Shown in pieces: positions 7,477 to 16,542 of a stretch of DNA of 16,542 bases. Made by a program: the position numbers and the translations under genes. Under the pieces are notes generated by a model. The model was not told the origin of the DNA, did not search any database, and saw nothing but the letters and a program-made list of their open reading frames with translations. The DNA is taken from positions 1 through 16,542 of the forward strand of contig JADDQT010000018.1 in assembly GCA_016781225.1 (NCBI GenBank), written 5' to 3'. Each line of letters opens with the position of its first letter. Within the stretch, counting starts at the first letter, position 1. The stretch comes from Actinomycetota bacterium (GTDB taxonomy: Bacteria > Actinomycetota > Acidimicrobiia > Acidimicrobiales > GCA-2861595).

Positions 7477-7856
7477 CTGGTGCCGCCGGCGCCCATGGCA
7501 TTGCCGACCAGGCGATGGCGAGCCAGGCAAGCAGAGAAGTGACGATGGCACTGGGCAAGGGCCGAGGCCCAAGCTCTGAGCCACTCCTCACCGCCCTCAG
7601 TGGGGCGGTACGTGCGACGGGCTGGTCCGCTGGCTGAGTGCTCCCACTGCGATACGACCAGGCCCTGGTCCTCCATGGCGCGCAAGGTTCTATAGATGCG
7701 AGCGGTGTCGGGGCTTCGAACGCCCAGCGCGCACATCTGCTCGATCAGTTCGTAGCCGTGGGTCGGCGACTCCGCCACCAGGAGCAACAGGCAGCCCCGC
7801 AGGTAGTCGCGGGGGAACTGAGAATCACTCGGCAGGTGCTGCACCGCCTCGGTCAT
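7473..7856 (-). CDS. PadR-family transcriptional regulator
   Basis: A 127-residue winged-helix regulator. The N-terminal half is typical PadR: a leucine-rich first helix, THGYELIEQM (32-41), the recognition region IYRTLRAMEDQGLV (54-67) and the wing ending in TYRPTEGG (82-89). A C-terminal helix (about 90-118) should mediate dimerisation. PadR proteins are usually repressors that respond to small molecules or stress; the ligand here is unknown. Its TGA overlaps the dehydrogenase ATG by 4 bp (ATGA), so the two are translationally coupled and the dehydrogenase is the obvious first target, along with autoregulation. ATG 7856 has only a weak purine stretch (GAAGAG) upstream. The palindromes at 7952-7995 are plausible operators. 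Confidence 0.9.
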   Translation of the reverse strand: MTEAVQHLPSDSQFPRDYLRGCLLLLVAESPTHGYELIEQMCALGVRSPDTARIYRTLRAMEDQGLVVSQWEHSASGPARRTYRPTEGGEEWLRAWASALAQCHRHFSACLARHRLVGNAMGAGGTR

Positions 7857-7951
7857 GCAACTCTTCGCTTCGGCTGAGACGCTCGCAGGCGCTTCTCGGT
7901 CCGATGCCAGCGAGAGCTGAGCACCGATCGTCTGTTTCCTCTGCCCTTCAA

Positions 7952-7968
7952 AAGGTAAGGCTTCCCTT
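7952..7968. promoter_or_regulatory. Imperfect 17 bp palindrome, candidate operator upstream of padR
   Basis: AAGGTAAG-G-CTTCCCTT is symmetric at 7 of 8 positions per arm about base 7960. It lies 96-112 bp upstream of the padR ATG in an unusually AT-rich patch. The arms distantly resemble DtxR/IdeR-type boxes (about 12 of 19 positions by eye), so a metal-dependent regulator is an alternative to PadR autoregulation. Binding by any protein is inference. Confidence 0.35.
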
Positions 7969-7980
7969 GTATCAGTATTT

Positions 7981-7995
7981 AGGAAGCCCTAATGT
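7981..7995. promoter_or_regulatory. Second inverted repeat (near TTAGG-AAGC-CCTAA) with possible -10
   Basis: TTAGG and CCTAA form perfect 5 bp arms around AAGC (7979-7992). GGAAGCC (7982-7988) also pairs with GGCTTCC (7959-7965) of the neighbouring palindrome, so the two sites could form one larger structure. On the plus strand TAATGT (7990-7995) lies 17 bp after TTGTAT (7967-7972), a weak -35/-10 pair with no good gene close downstream. Confidence 0.3.
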
Positions 7996-8091
7996 AGAGG
8001 CGCCAAGCGGCGGGGAGCAAGAACAACTCGTCGACGAATTCGCCCCCTGACGCGGGCCGAGCACGTTCGAGTCCACGCCGAGGTCACAACT
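7996..8091. other. Non-coding stretch downstream of the operator patch
   Basis: About 100 bp that return to high GC after the AT-rich patch. I see no gene, RNA or strong repeat in it. Confidence 0.4.
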
Positions 8092-8532
8092 TCACTTGGG
8101 CCACGCCCGGTTCCACCCACTGCGGGTTCCGGACGCTCTTGGCGGCGATCCATATGCGTGGTCCGCGGCCAGCTGGCGGAAGGCCACCGCGTTTCCCAGT
8201 GCCGCCGACCTTCGATTAGGGGCCGCGGCCACCAAGAGGGCGTCGATGAGCATCGAGAGAGACGCTGCCGGAAGCAAACCGACGTGACGCCGGCCGATCA
8301 CCCCGCTTCCAGCGCACAGCTCCATCAGCTGGTGCCCGGCGGTGAGCGCGCCGGGCAGCCAAAGCACGACCTCCCGGGGAGACATCACACGAGTCTCGGC
8401 CACGCCCCGAGCGGCGTGCCGCCGAGCGTCCGTTGGAGCGGGTGGCGGCGCCGGTGCCGGCGGGCAGCTCGCCATCGTCCCGGGCGCCGCCCACACGTAC
8501 ACCGGTGCGACGCGGGGCCCATTCAGCGACAT
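8092..8532 (-). CDS. Doubtful small hypothetical protein
   Basis: An open frame of up to 146 residues, with a likelier start at internal ATG 8385 (97 residues, MSPREVVLWLPG). The section from there has helix-like hydrophobic stretches (SLSMLIDALLVAAA) and acceptable third-position GC, whereas the first 49 residues are proline/alanine-rich and look like random GC-rich sequence. No family is recognised and no ribosome binding site is clear. It may be a small membrane-associated protein, a remnant of one, or chance. It is listed because the surrounding 890 bp hold no better gene. Confidence 0.25.
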   Translation of the reverse strand: MSLNGPRVAPVYVWAAPGTMASCPPAPAPPPAPTDARRHAARGVAETRVMSPREVVLWLPGALTAGHQLMELCAGSGVIGRRHVGLLPAASLSMLIDALLVAAAPNRRSAALGNAVAFRQLAADHAYGSPPRASGTRSGWNRAWPK

Positions 8533-8622
8533 CCTCCGCCCTTACTTGCTGGACCAAGCGTGACTGCACCACTGGTGCGAGGTGCACTGATCGCACGCGC
8601 TCCCACTGGTGCCAGACCTTGC

Positions 8623-8656
8623 GGATGGTGACGATTGGAGGATGGTGACGATTGGA
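8623..8656 (+). repeat. Tandem duplication of a 17 bp unit
   Basis: GGATGGTGACGATTGGA occurs twice, perfectly and without spacer (8623-8639 and 8640-8656). It lies about 95-125 bp upstream of the FrnE-like gene. Perfect identity suggests a recent slippage duplication or a paired protein-binding site. Confidence 0.85.
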
Positions 8657-8748
8657 GCAGCAATTTCCGGTGGGTGAGGGCGTCAGTGTGAGAGAGGTAC
8701 AACCCTGAGTCGGGATTAGGCCGCCGTAGCCGGGCGTTGGACGCCGGC

Positions 8749-9453
8749 GTGAGAGTCGAGATCTGGTCAGACGTGGTGTGCCCGTGGTGCTACGTCGGCA
8801 AGCGCCGCTTCGAGTCGGCGCTATCCCGCTACGAGCACGCCGCTGACGTGGAGGTGGTCTGGCGGTCGTTCGAGCTGGATCCCGGTGCGCCAAAGCTGTC
8901 CAACGGTCCTTACGAGGCGAGGCTGGCCGAGAAGTACGGCGTGAGCGTCGGCCGAGCCGAAGAGATGATCCGGCGCATGGTCCGGACCGGCCGTGACGAG
9001 GGATTGTGCATGCGCTTCGACGTCGCCCAACCGGGGAACACCTTCGACGCCCACCGGCTGCTGCACCTGGCCCGTACGGCCGGCTCTCAGGACCAGCTCG
9101 AGGAGCGCCTGATGGCGGCCGTGTTCACCAACGGGGAGGCCATTGCCGACCTCGAGACACTGGCGCGTTGTGCCGTGGACGTGGGTCTCGATGATGACGA
9201 GGTTCAGCGGGTGCTGGCCACCGACGCGTACGTCGACGACGTGCGCTCCGACGAGCGGGAGGCCGCAGGGCTCGGCATCAACAGCGTCCCCTTCTTCGCC
9301 TTCGACCGCCGTTACGGACTCGCTGGCGCCCAGCCGGCCGACGTCCTATTGGAAGCGCTGCGTCGGACGTGGGCGGAGTCACAGGGGACGGAAGGCGGCC
9401 TGGCTACCTCAACCGCGTCAGCGGCCTGCGGGGACGACACCTGCGCTGTGTGA
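8749..9453 (+). CDS. FrnE-like DsbA-family thiol oxidoreductase
   Basis: Thioredoxin-fold protein of 234 residues with the helical insertion of the DsbA/FrnE group. The redox motif CPWC (Cys11-Cys14) sits in EIWSDVVCPWCYVGKRRFE-type sequence, and the cis-proline segment VPFF has Pro181. No signal peptide is seen, so it acts in the cytoplasm, as expected for FrnE-type proteins. The C-terminus ends CGDDTCAV, placing a CX4C pair at Cys227 and Cys232; Deinococcus radiodurans FrnE is known to have a comparable second C-terminal CX4C that takes part in disulfide exchange. GTG at 8749 puts the start directly before the conserved V-E-I-W-S-D strand; TTG at 8737 is possible and adds four residues. Neither has a clear ribosome binding site. 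Stress or redox protection is the likely role. It is not obviously tied to the trehalose operon, which has its own promoter region. Confidence 0.9.
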   Translation: MRVEIWSDVVCPWCYVGKRRFESALSRYEHAADVEVVWRSFELDPGAPKLSNGPYEARLAEKYGVSVGRAEEMIRRMVRTGRDEGLCMRFDVAQPGNTFDAHRLLHLARTAGSQDQLEERLMAAVFTNGEAIADLETLARCAVDVGLDDDEVQRVLATDAYVDDVRSDEREAAGLGINSVPFFAFDRRYGLAGAQPADVLLEALRRTWAESQGTEGGLATSTASAACGDDTCAV

Positions 9454-9514
9454 TCCCCGGGACTTCGAGTGCCCAGGGCCGTCCGCATGCACGACAACGC
9501 CTCGTCGACATCCT

Positions 9515-9530
9515 GCGGCCGCTGGGCCGC
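9515..9530 (+). terminator. GC-rich hairpin after the FrnE-like gene, possible terminator
   Basis: GCGGCC-GCTG-GGCCGC forms a perfect 6 bp stem with a 4 nt loop, 61 bp after the FrnE-like stop and before the trehalose operon. It has no T-run, so it would be a non-canonical terminator of the kind common in high-GC actinomycetes, or a chance GC palindrome. Confidence 0.25.
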
Positions 9531-9602
9531 GCCTCCGCGAAGTCAGCCACAAGCCTCCCCCACTCGTGAGCCTGCCCGAGATGCTGGGCCTCGTCCTCAT
9601 GG

Positions 9603-9641
9603 TTGGGACCCTCTCTGGAGCGCGAAGTAGCTTGGCCCCTC
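9603..9641 (+). promoter_or_regulatory. Candidate promoter of the glgX-treY-treZ operon, near-leaderless
   Basis: TAGCTT (9628-9633) matches TANNNT and ends 8 nt before ATG 9642, giving a predicted leader of about 2 nt. TTGGGA (9603-9608) could be a -35 but is 19 bp away, slightly long. No Shine-Dalgarno sequence lies at a usable distance, which supports a leaderless transcript and argues against the earlier TTG start at 9603. Confidence 0.35.
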
Positions 9642-11733
<2,092 letters not shown>

Positions 11734-11741
<8 letters not shown>

Positions 11742-14421
11742 CACCCCGCCGCTCTCCACCTACCGCGTGCAACTTGCGCCGAGCTTCGACTTCGACGATG
11801 CCGTCGCCGTGGTCCCCTACCTCCGCGACCTCGGCGTAAGCCACCTGTACGCCTCGCCGTACCTACAAGCCGCAGCGGGCAGCACCCATGGTTACGACGT
11901 GGTGGACCACTACCGAGTCAACGCCGAGCTGGGCGGAGAGGAGGGACACCACCGGATGTGCGACGCCCTTCAGGCCGCCGGCCTGGGCCAGGTGCTGGAC
12001 ATCGTCCCCAACCACATGGCCATCACCGGTGCCGAGAACCGCTGGTGGTGGGACGTCCTGGAGAACGGCCCCTCCAGCGTGTACGCCTCGTACTTCGACG
12101 TGGACTGGGACCCACCCGAGTCCAAGCTGCGCAACATGGTGCTGCTCCCGATCCTGGGCGATCATTACGGCCGGGTCCTGGAGGCGGGTGACCTGCGGCT
12201 GCACCGCCACGGCGGGAGGTTCACGGTCACCTACTACGACCATGCCGTGCCCGTCGCTCCTCGTTCTGTGGACGGCCTGCTGGCCGACGCCGCGTCGCGC
12301 TGCGACAGCGACGAGCTCGAGTCCATGGCCACTGCCTTCGGACGTCTCCCGCCATCCACCGCCACCGATCTCGAGAGCGTGCGCGAACGTCACAGGGACA
12401 AGGAGGTCCTGCGGGCGCGGCTGCACGAGCTGTGCGACTTGGATCCGGAGATCGCCAGCGCCGTGGATGCCGCCGTCGCCGCGGTGAACTCCGACGTCGA
12501 CGAGCTGGACGCGCTGCTCGAGCGCCAGAACTACCGCCTGGCCTTCTGGCGCACCGGCGCCCGGGAGCTCGGCTACCGGCGCTTCTTCGACATCGCGTCA
12601 CTGGTAGGGCTGCGGGTCGAGGACCCGCACGTCTTCGCGGACACCCACGCGCGGGTCCTGGGCTGGCTGCAGGAGGGCGTGGTCGACGGCCTCCGCGTGG
12701 ACCACCCCGACGGCCTCCGGGACCCGGAGGGCTACCTGAGCCGCCTGGGGGAGGCGACGGACGGAGCGTGGGTGGTGGTGGAGAAGATCCTGGAGCGGCG
12801 CGAGCAGCTTCGCGGAACCTGGCCGGTGGCCGGAACCACCGGGTACGACTTCCTCAACCGGCTGGGCGGCCTCTTCGTGGACCCGGCGGGGGAGGAGGCG
12901 CTCAGCCGGCTGTACGCCGACGTGGTCGGCACCTGCGAGGACTTCGAGGATGCCGCCCACCGCAGCAAGCACCAGGTCATGCGGGAGTCGCTGGCCGCCG
13001 ACGTCAGCCGGCTCACCGCCCTCTTCGTCCAGGTTTGCGAGCGCCACCGGCGTTACCGCGACTACACGCGCCACCAGCTGCACGAGGTGCTGCGGGAGGT
13101 CCTCGCATGCTTCCCGGTCTACCGGACCTACGTCCGCCCCACCGACGGCACGGTCAGCGAGGAGGACGTGGCATGCGTCGAGCAGGCGGTGTCCGCAGCC
13201 ATGGAGCGCCGGCCCGAGCTCGACCCCGAGCTGTTCGCCTTCCTCCGGGACCTCCTGCTCCTTCGTGTCGACACCCCTGCAACGCACGCGTCGGAGGAGG
13301 CCGTGGAGCAGGAGCTGACCGGCCGCTTCCAACAGGTGTCGGCACCGGTCATGGCCAAGGGAGTGGAGGACACCGCCTTCTACACTTACCTCCGCCTGGT
13401 GTCGCTGAACGAGGTGGGTGGTGACCCCGGGTCGTTCGGGACGTCGCTGGAGGAGTTCCACCAAGCCTGCACCGAGGCCCAGCGCGACCGGTCCCAGGGA
13501 CTGCTAAGCACCTCCACCCACGACACCAAGCGAAGCGAGGACGTGCGGGCTCGCATCAGCCTCCTGTCCGAGGTACCGGACCGATGGGCCGAGGCGGTGC
13601 AGCGGTGGATGGCCGTCAACGAACCTCACCGCCAGGGCGGGGCATGGCCCGACAAGAACGCCGAGTACCTCCTCTACCAGACGCTGGTGGGTGCGTGGCC
13701 GTTGGACCCGGAGAGGGCGCTCACCTACATGGAGAAGGCCACCCGGGAGGCCAAGGCCCACACCTCCTGGACCGACCCCGACCCCGAGTACGACGAGTCC
13801 CTCCGCCACTTCGTCACCGCTGTACTCGGCGACGAGGCGTTCGTCGCCGACCTGGCCACCTTCGTGCATCCCCTCGTGGAGCCCGGGCGGGTAACGGCGC
13901 TGGCCCAGGCCCTGGTCAAGCTCACCGCACCGGGGATTCCCGACACCTACCAGGGCAGCGAGCTATGGGACCTCAGCCTGGTCGATCCTGACAACCGCCG
14001 GCCGGTGGACTACGAGCGGCGCCGGCGCTTCCTCGCCGAGCTGGCGGGCATGGGGCCCGAGGAGGTCCTCTCGCGCAGTGACGACGGGGTTCCCAAGCTC
14101 CTGGTGACCACTCGGGCCCTGCACCTCCGCCGCCGCCGTCCCGACCTGTTCGGGCCCAAGGGCGACTACGAACGGCTGCCCGTGGTCGGCTCGCTCGACG
14201 ACCGGGTGGTGGCCTTCACCCGGGGGGGAGGGTCGGTGACCGTCGTGCCCCGACTGGTTATGGGCATCGCCGACGGCTGGGGCTCCACTGCAGTGGGGCT
14301 GCCGCCCGGCCGGTGGCGAAACGAGCTCACCGATGAGCTCTGGCCTGAAGGGCAGGTGACTCTGTCGGACCTGCTCGGCCGCTTCCCCGTTGCCCTCCTC
14401 TCGGGCCCGGAGGAAGGATGA
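11734..14421 (+). CDS. treY: Malto-oligosyltrehalose synthase TreY (GH13)
   Basis: Intramolecular transglucosidase that turns the reducing-end alpha-1,4 linkage of a maltodextrin into an alpha,alpha-1,1 linkage, giving maltooligosyl-trehalose in the cytoplasm. The opening STYRVQL (8-14), LYASPYL (38-44) and GSTHGYDV (49-56) are diagnostic for TreY. Catalytic sites are seen as LRVDHPDGL (Asp323), VVVEKIL (Glu350) and STHDTKRSED (Asp597). MAKGVEDTAFY (540-550) and PGIPDTYQGSELW (733-745) also fit. At 895 residues it is longer than the roughly 720-830 I expect, the excess lying before the THDTKR motif. The TTG start at 11734 is forced by an in-frame TGA at 11722-11724 and by the conserved N-terminus. 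It overlaps glgX by 8 bp and treZ by 4 bp. No ribosome binding site is visible, so translation probably depends on coupling to glgX. Confidence 0.96.
14409..14414 (+). promoter_or_regulatory. Ribosome binding site of treZ
   Basis: GGAGGA at the end of treY lies 3 nt before the treZ ATG (14418). It is the strongest Shine-Dalgarno match in the operon, and it fixes the start within the ATGA overlap. Confidence 0.6.
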
Positions 14422-16142
14422 GCACCTTCAGGGTCTGGGCACCCATGGCGGCCCATGTCGACGTTGAGGTGGACGGGGCGCGGGTGCCCATGGTCCAGAC
14501 GGGCGACATGGGCTGGCACGAGGTCGACGTGGACGGCGCCGGTGCGGGCAGCGACTACCGGTTCGTGCTGGATGGGGGCGATGCCCTTCCCGATCCCCGG
14601 TCCGCCCACCAGCCGGCCGGGGTGCACGGCCCGTCGCGGGTGGTCGACCACGCCGCCTTCGGGTGGACCGACCAGGCATGGCGCGGGGTCCACCTGCCCT
14701 CGGCCGTGATCTACGAGGTGCACGTGGGCACCTTCACCCCCGAGGGAACCTTCGACGCCGCCATCACCAGGCTCGACCATCTGGTGGACCTGGGGGTCGA
14801 CGTGGTGGAGCTGCTGCCCGTCAACGAGTTCTCCGGCTCGCGCGGCTGGGGCTACGACGGCGTGGACCTCTACGCCCCCCATAATGCCTACGGCGGCCCG
14901 GACGGCATGAAGCGGCTGGTGGACGCCTGCCACGGCCGGGGCCTCGGCGTGGTGATGGACGTCGTCTACAACCACCTGGGACCGGCAGGGAACTACCTGG
15001 CCCGCTACGGCCCCTACTTCACCGACCGCTATGCAACCCCGTGGGGCCAGGCCGTCAATCTCGACGGACCGGGCAGCGACGAGGTGCGCCGCTTCTTCGT
15101 GGACAACGCCGTCATGTGGCTCGAGGACTACCACTGCGACGGGCTTCGCCTCGATGCCGTCCACGCCATCCTCGACGCCTCGGCCACCCATCTGCTCGAG
15201 GAGCTCTCGGTACAGGTGGAGGAGCTGGCCGCTCGGCTGGGACGCCACCTGTTCCTCGTCGCCGAGAGCGACCTCAACGACCCTCGGGTGGTGCGCCGCC
15301 GGGAGGTGGGCGGCTACGGGATCGACGCCCAGTGGAGCGACGACTTCCACCACGCCATCCACTCGGTCCTCACCGGCGAGACCACGGGTTACTACCAGGA
15401 CTTCGGGACCATTGCCTCGCTGGCCACCGCCCTCGAGCGGGCTTTCGTCCACGCCGGCGAGTACTCGCCCTATCGCCGGCGCCGCCACGGCCGTCTCGAT
15501 GCCGGCCTCTCCGGTCATCGCTTCCTCGGTTACTCCCAGAACCACGACCAGGTGGGGAACCGGGCTGCGGGGGAGCGCACGGCAGCGTTGGTGAGCACGG
15601 CCCGGCTCGAGGTTGCCGCGGCCCTGGTCCTGGCGTCGCCGTTCGTACCCATGCTGTTCCAGGGTGAGGAGTGGGGGGCCACGACACCCTTCCAGTACTT
15701 CACCGACCACGAGGACCCCGACCTGGGCCGTGCCGTCAGCGCCGGGCGGCGGCAGGAGTTCGCCGCCTTCGGTTGGGATCCCGAGGACGTCCCCGACCCG
15801 CAGGACCGGGCCACCTTCGAGCGCTCCAAGCTCGACTGGTCGGAGCTGGAGCGAGAGCCCCACCGCCAGTTGCTCGACTGGTACCGGCGCCTGATCCGGC
15901 TCCGCCGTGAGGTCCCCGATCTGGCCGACGGCAGGCTCGACCGGGTGCGGAGCACTTGCGACGAGGATGGCCGTTGGCTGGTCGTGCTCCGGGGCGGGGT
16001 GACGATCGCCTGCAACCTCGGTGCGGGCGGCGTTCGCCTGCCGGCATGGGGACGACTCCTGGCCGCGTCGGACGCCGACGTCAGCGTGGAGGAGGGAGGC
16101 GTGTTGCTGCCGGCCGACTCCGTGGCTCTTCTCTCCTCCTGA
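14418..16142 (+). CDS. treZ: Malto-oligosyltrehalose trehalohydrolase TreZ (GH13)
   Basis: Cleaves the alpha-1,4 bond next to the trehalose unit of maltooligosyl-trehalose, releasing free trehalose and a shortened chain that re-enters the cycle. The 574-residue length is usual. An N-terminal beta-sandwich (STFRVWAPMAAHVDVEV, 2-18) precedes the barrel. Barrel motifs are IYEVHVGTFTPEGTF (98-112), DVVYNHLGPAGNY (181-193), DGLRLDAVHAI with nucleophile Asp246, VAESDLND with acid/base Glu283, and SQNHDQVGNR with Asp377. LFQGEEWGA and PFQYFTDHEDPDL are characteristic of TreZ. ATG 14418 forms an ATGA overlap with treY and has a good ribosome binding site. Last gene of the operon; its stop is 6 bp from the stop of the convergent neighbour, leaving no room for a separate terminator. 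Confidence 0.96.
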   Translation: MSTFRVWAPMAAHVDVEVDGARVPMVQTGDMGWHEVDVDGAGAGSDYRFVLDGGDALPDPRSAHQPAGVHGPSRVVDHAAFGWTDQAWRGVHLPSAVIYEVHVGTFTPEGTFDAAITRLDHLVDLGVDVVELLPVNEFSGSRGWGYDGVDLYAPHNAYGGPDGMKRLVDACHGRGLGVVMDVVYNHLGPAGNYLARYGPYFTDRYATPWGQAVNLDGPGSDEVRRFFVDNAVMWLEDYHCDGLRLDAVHAILDASATHLLEELSVQVEELAARLGRHLFLVAESDLNDPRVVRRREVGGYGIDAQWSDDFHHAIHSVLTGETTGYYQDFGTIASLATALERAFVHAGEYSPYRRRRHGRLDAGLSGHRFLGYSQNHDQVGNRAAGERTAALVSTARLEVAAALVLASPFVPMLFQGEEWGATTPFQYFTDHEDPDLGRAVSAGRRQEFAAFGWDPEDVPDPQDRATFERSKLDWSELEREPHRQLLDWYRRLIRLRREVPDLADGRLDRVRSTCDEDGRWLVVLRGGVTIACNLGAGGVRLPAWGRLLAASDADVSVEEGGVLLPADSVALLSS

Positions 16143-16148
16143 CTCCGG

Positions 16149-16542
16149 TCAGTCCTTGTCGCCCTGGCCGATCTGGGAGTGGGCAGGCGCCAGGCGGTCG
16201 ACCACCAGGCTGGCGGTGACGCCCAGCAAGAGCATGAAGGCGATGGCGGCTGGCACGACCGGTGGTGACTCCTGACCCGCTGACCGGCTGGCCGCCAGCT
16301 GCGATGCCTCAGCGCTCTCGCCGGGCGGCGGGAGCGCGGCGGCGTCCACTGGGGTGCTGGCCACCCGATGGAGCCCCGAGTAAGCGGTGAGTGAGACCAC
16401 GTGGGGACCGGGCTTGGTCAGCTTGGGCAGGCTGACGGTGGACTCGCCGGCCTCGATCAGCTGCGGTGGGCTGGGCGCTGCCTGCTCTCCGCCGGGGCCC
16501 TGCACGTTCACCTGGACCAGAGCCTGGGCGGACAGCCGGAAG
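16149..16542 (-). CDS. C-terminal end of a membrane-anchored extracytoplasmic protein (5' end outside window)
   Basis: Open at the right edge; 130 residues are visible and the frame continues upstream of the window (FRLSAQALVQVNVQGPGG in phase). The visible part resembles a beta-sandwich module (STVSLPKLTKPGPHVVSLTAYSG-type strands, described in parts), then a proline/serine/alanine-rich linker, one hydrophobic segment PPVVPAAIAFMLLLGVTASL and a short charged tail ending in GQGDKD. This is the layout of a type I membrane protein with most of its mass outside the cell and a C-terminal anchor. I do not recognise the family; a CopC-like or other Ig-like surface protein is possible. It converges on treZ with a 6 bp gap. 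Confidence 0.7.
   Translation of the reverse strand, partial: FRLSAQALVQVNVQGPGGEQAAPSPPQLIEAGESTVSLPKLTKPGPHVVSLTAYSGLHRVASTPVDAAALPPPGESAEASQLAASRSAGQESPPVVPAAIAFMLLLGVTASLVVDRLAPAHSQIGQGDKD

Noticed and set aside
7477..7584. Upstream start (7584) for the sugar dehydrogenase
   Set aside because: It adds 36 residues that bury the lipoprotein signal and overlap padR by over 100 bp; ATG 7476 gives an ATGA overlap and a normal lipobox.
14166..15863. Long minus-strand open frame (565 codons) opposite treY/treZ
   Set aside because: Low-complexity valine/glycine/histidine-rich translation with no motifs, exactly antisense to convincing GH13 genes; a usual by-product of high GC.

Overview
The window is about 16.5 kb of high-GC bacterial DNA with strong G/C preference at third codon positions, frequent GTG/TTG starts and many 1-8 bp gene overlaps. 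These traits, a complete glgX-treY-treZ trehalose operon and an actinobacterial-looking helicase remnant suggest a high-GC actinomycete. I infer this from gene style; there is no rRNA or phylogenetic marker to prove it. I see no tRNA, rRNA, CRISPR array, insertion sequence or prophage gene.

Layout. (1) Positions 1-5506, minus strand: five tightly packed genes read right to left: aldo/keto reductase, GH1-like glycosidase, family-4-type glycosyltransferase, UDP-galactopyranose mutase of the eukaryotic type, and a zinc alcohol dehydrogenase cut by the left edge. Neighbouring ends overlap or nearly touch, except for a 32 bp gap before the last gene. I infer a pathway that makes UDP-galactofuranose, transfers a sugar and modifies or trims the product with a glycosidase and two oxidoreductases. 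(2) 5507-6384: an intergenic stretch, then the decayed N-terminus of a superfamily 1 helicase on the plus strand, with a recognisable Walker A motif but split across reading frames. (3) 6385-7856, minus strand: a PadR-family regulator translationally coupled (ATGA overlap) to a PQQ-type glucose/sorbosone dehydrogenase lipoprotein. A relatively AT-rich patch with palindromes lies about 100-140 bp upstream. (4) 7857-8748: mostly without convincing genes, with one doubtful small minus-strand reading frame and a 17 bp tandem duplication. (5) 8749-9453, plus: a FrnE/DsbA-family thioredoxin-fold oxidoreductase with CPWC and a C-terminal CX4C. (6) 9642-16142, plus: the glgX-treY-treZ operon, which turns glycogen or maltodextrin into trehalose: debranching, conversion of the reducing-end linkage, then release of trehalose. 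(7) 16149-16542, minus: the C-terminal end of an extracytoplasmic protein with a single C-terminal membrane anchor, convergent with treZ.

The most interesting region is the five-gene minus-strand operon. Its mutase carries the active-site pattern of the fungal/eukaryotic branch of the family rather than the short bacterial Glf form, and it is coupled to a GH1-superfamily protein with divergent signatures. The product of this locus is not obvious from any pathway I can name.
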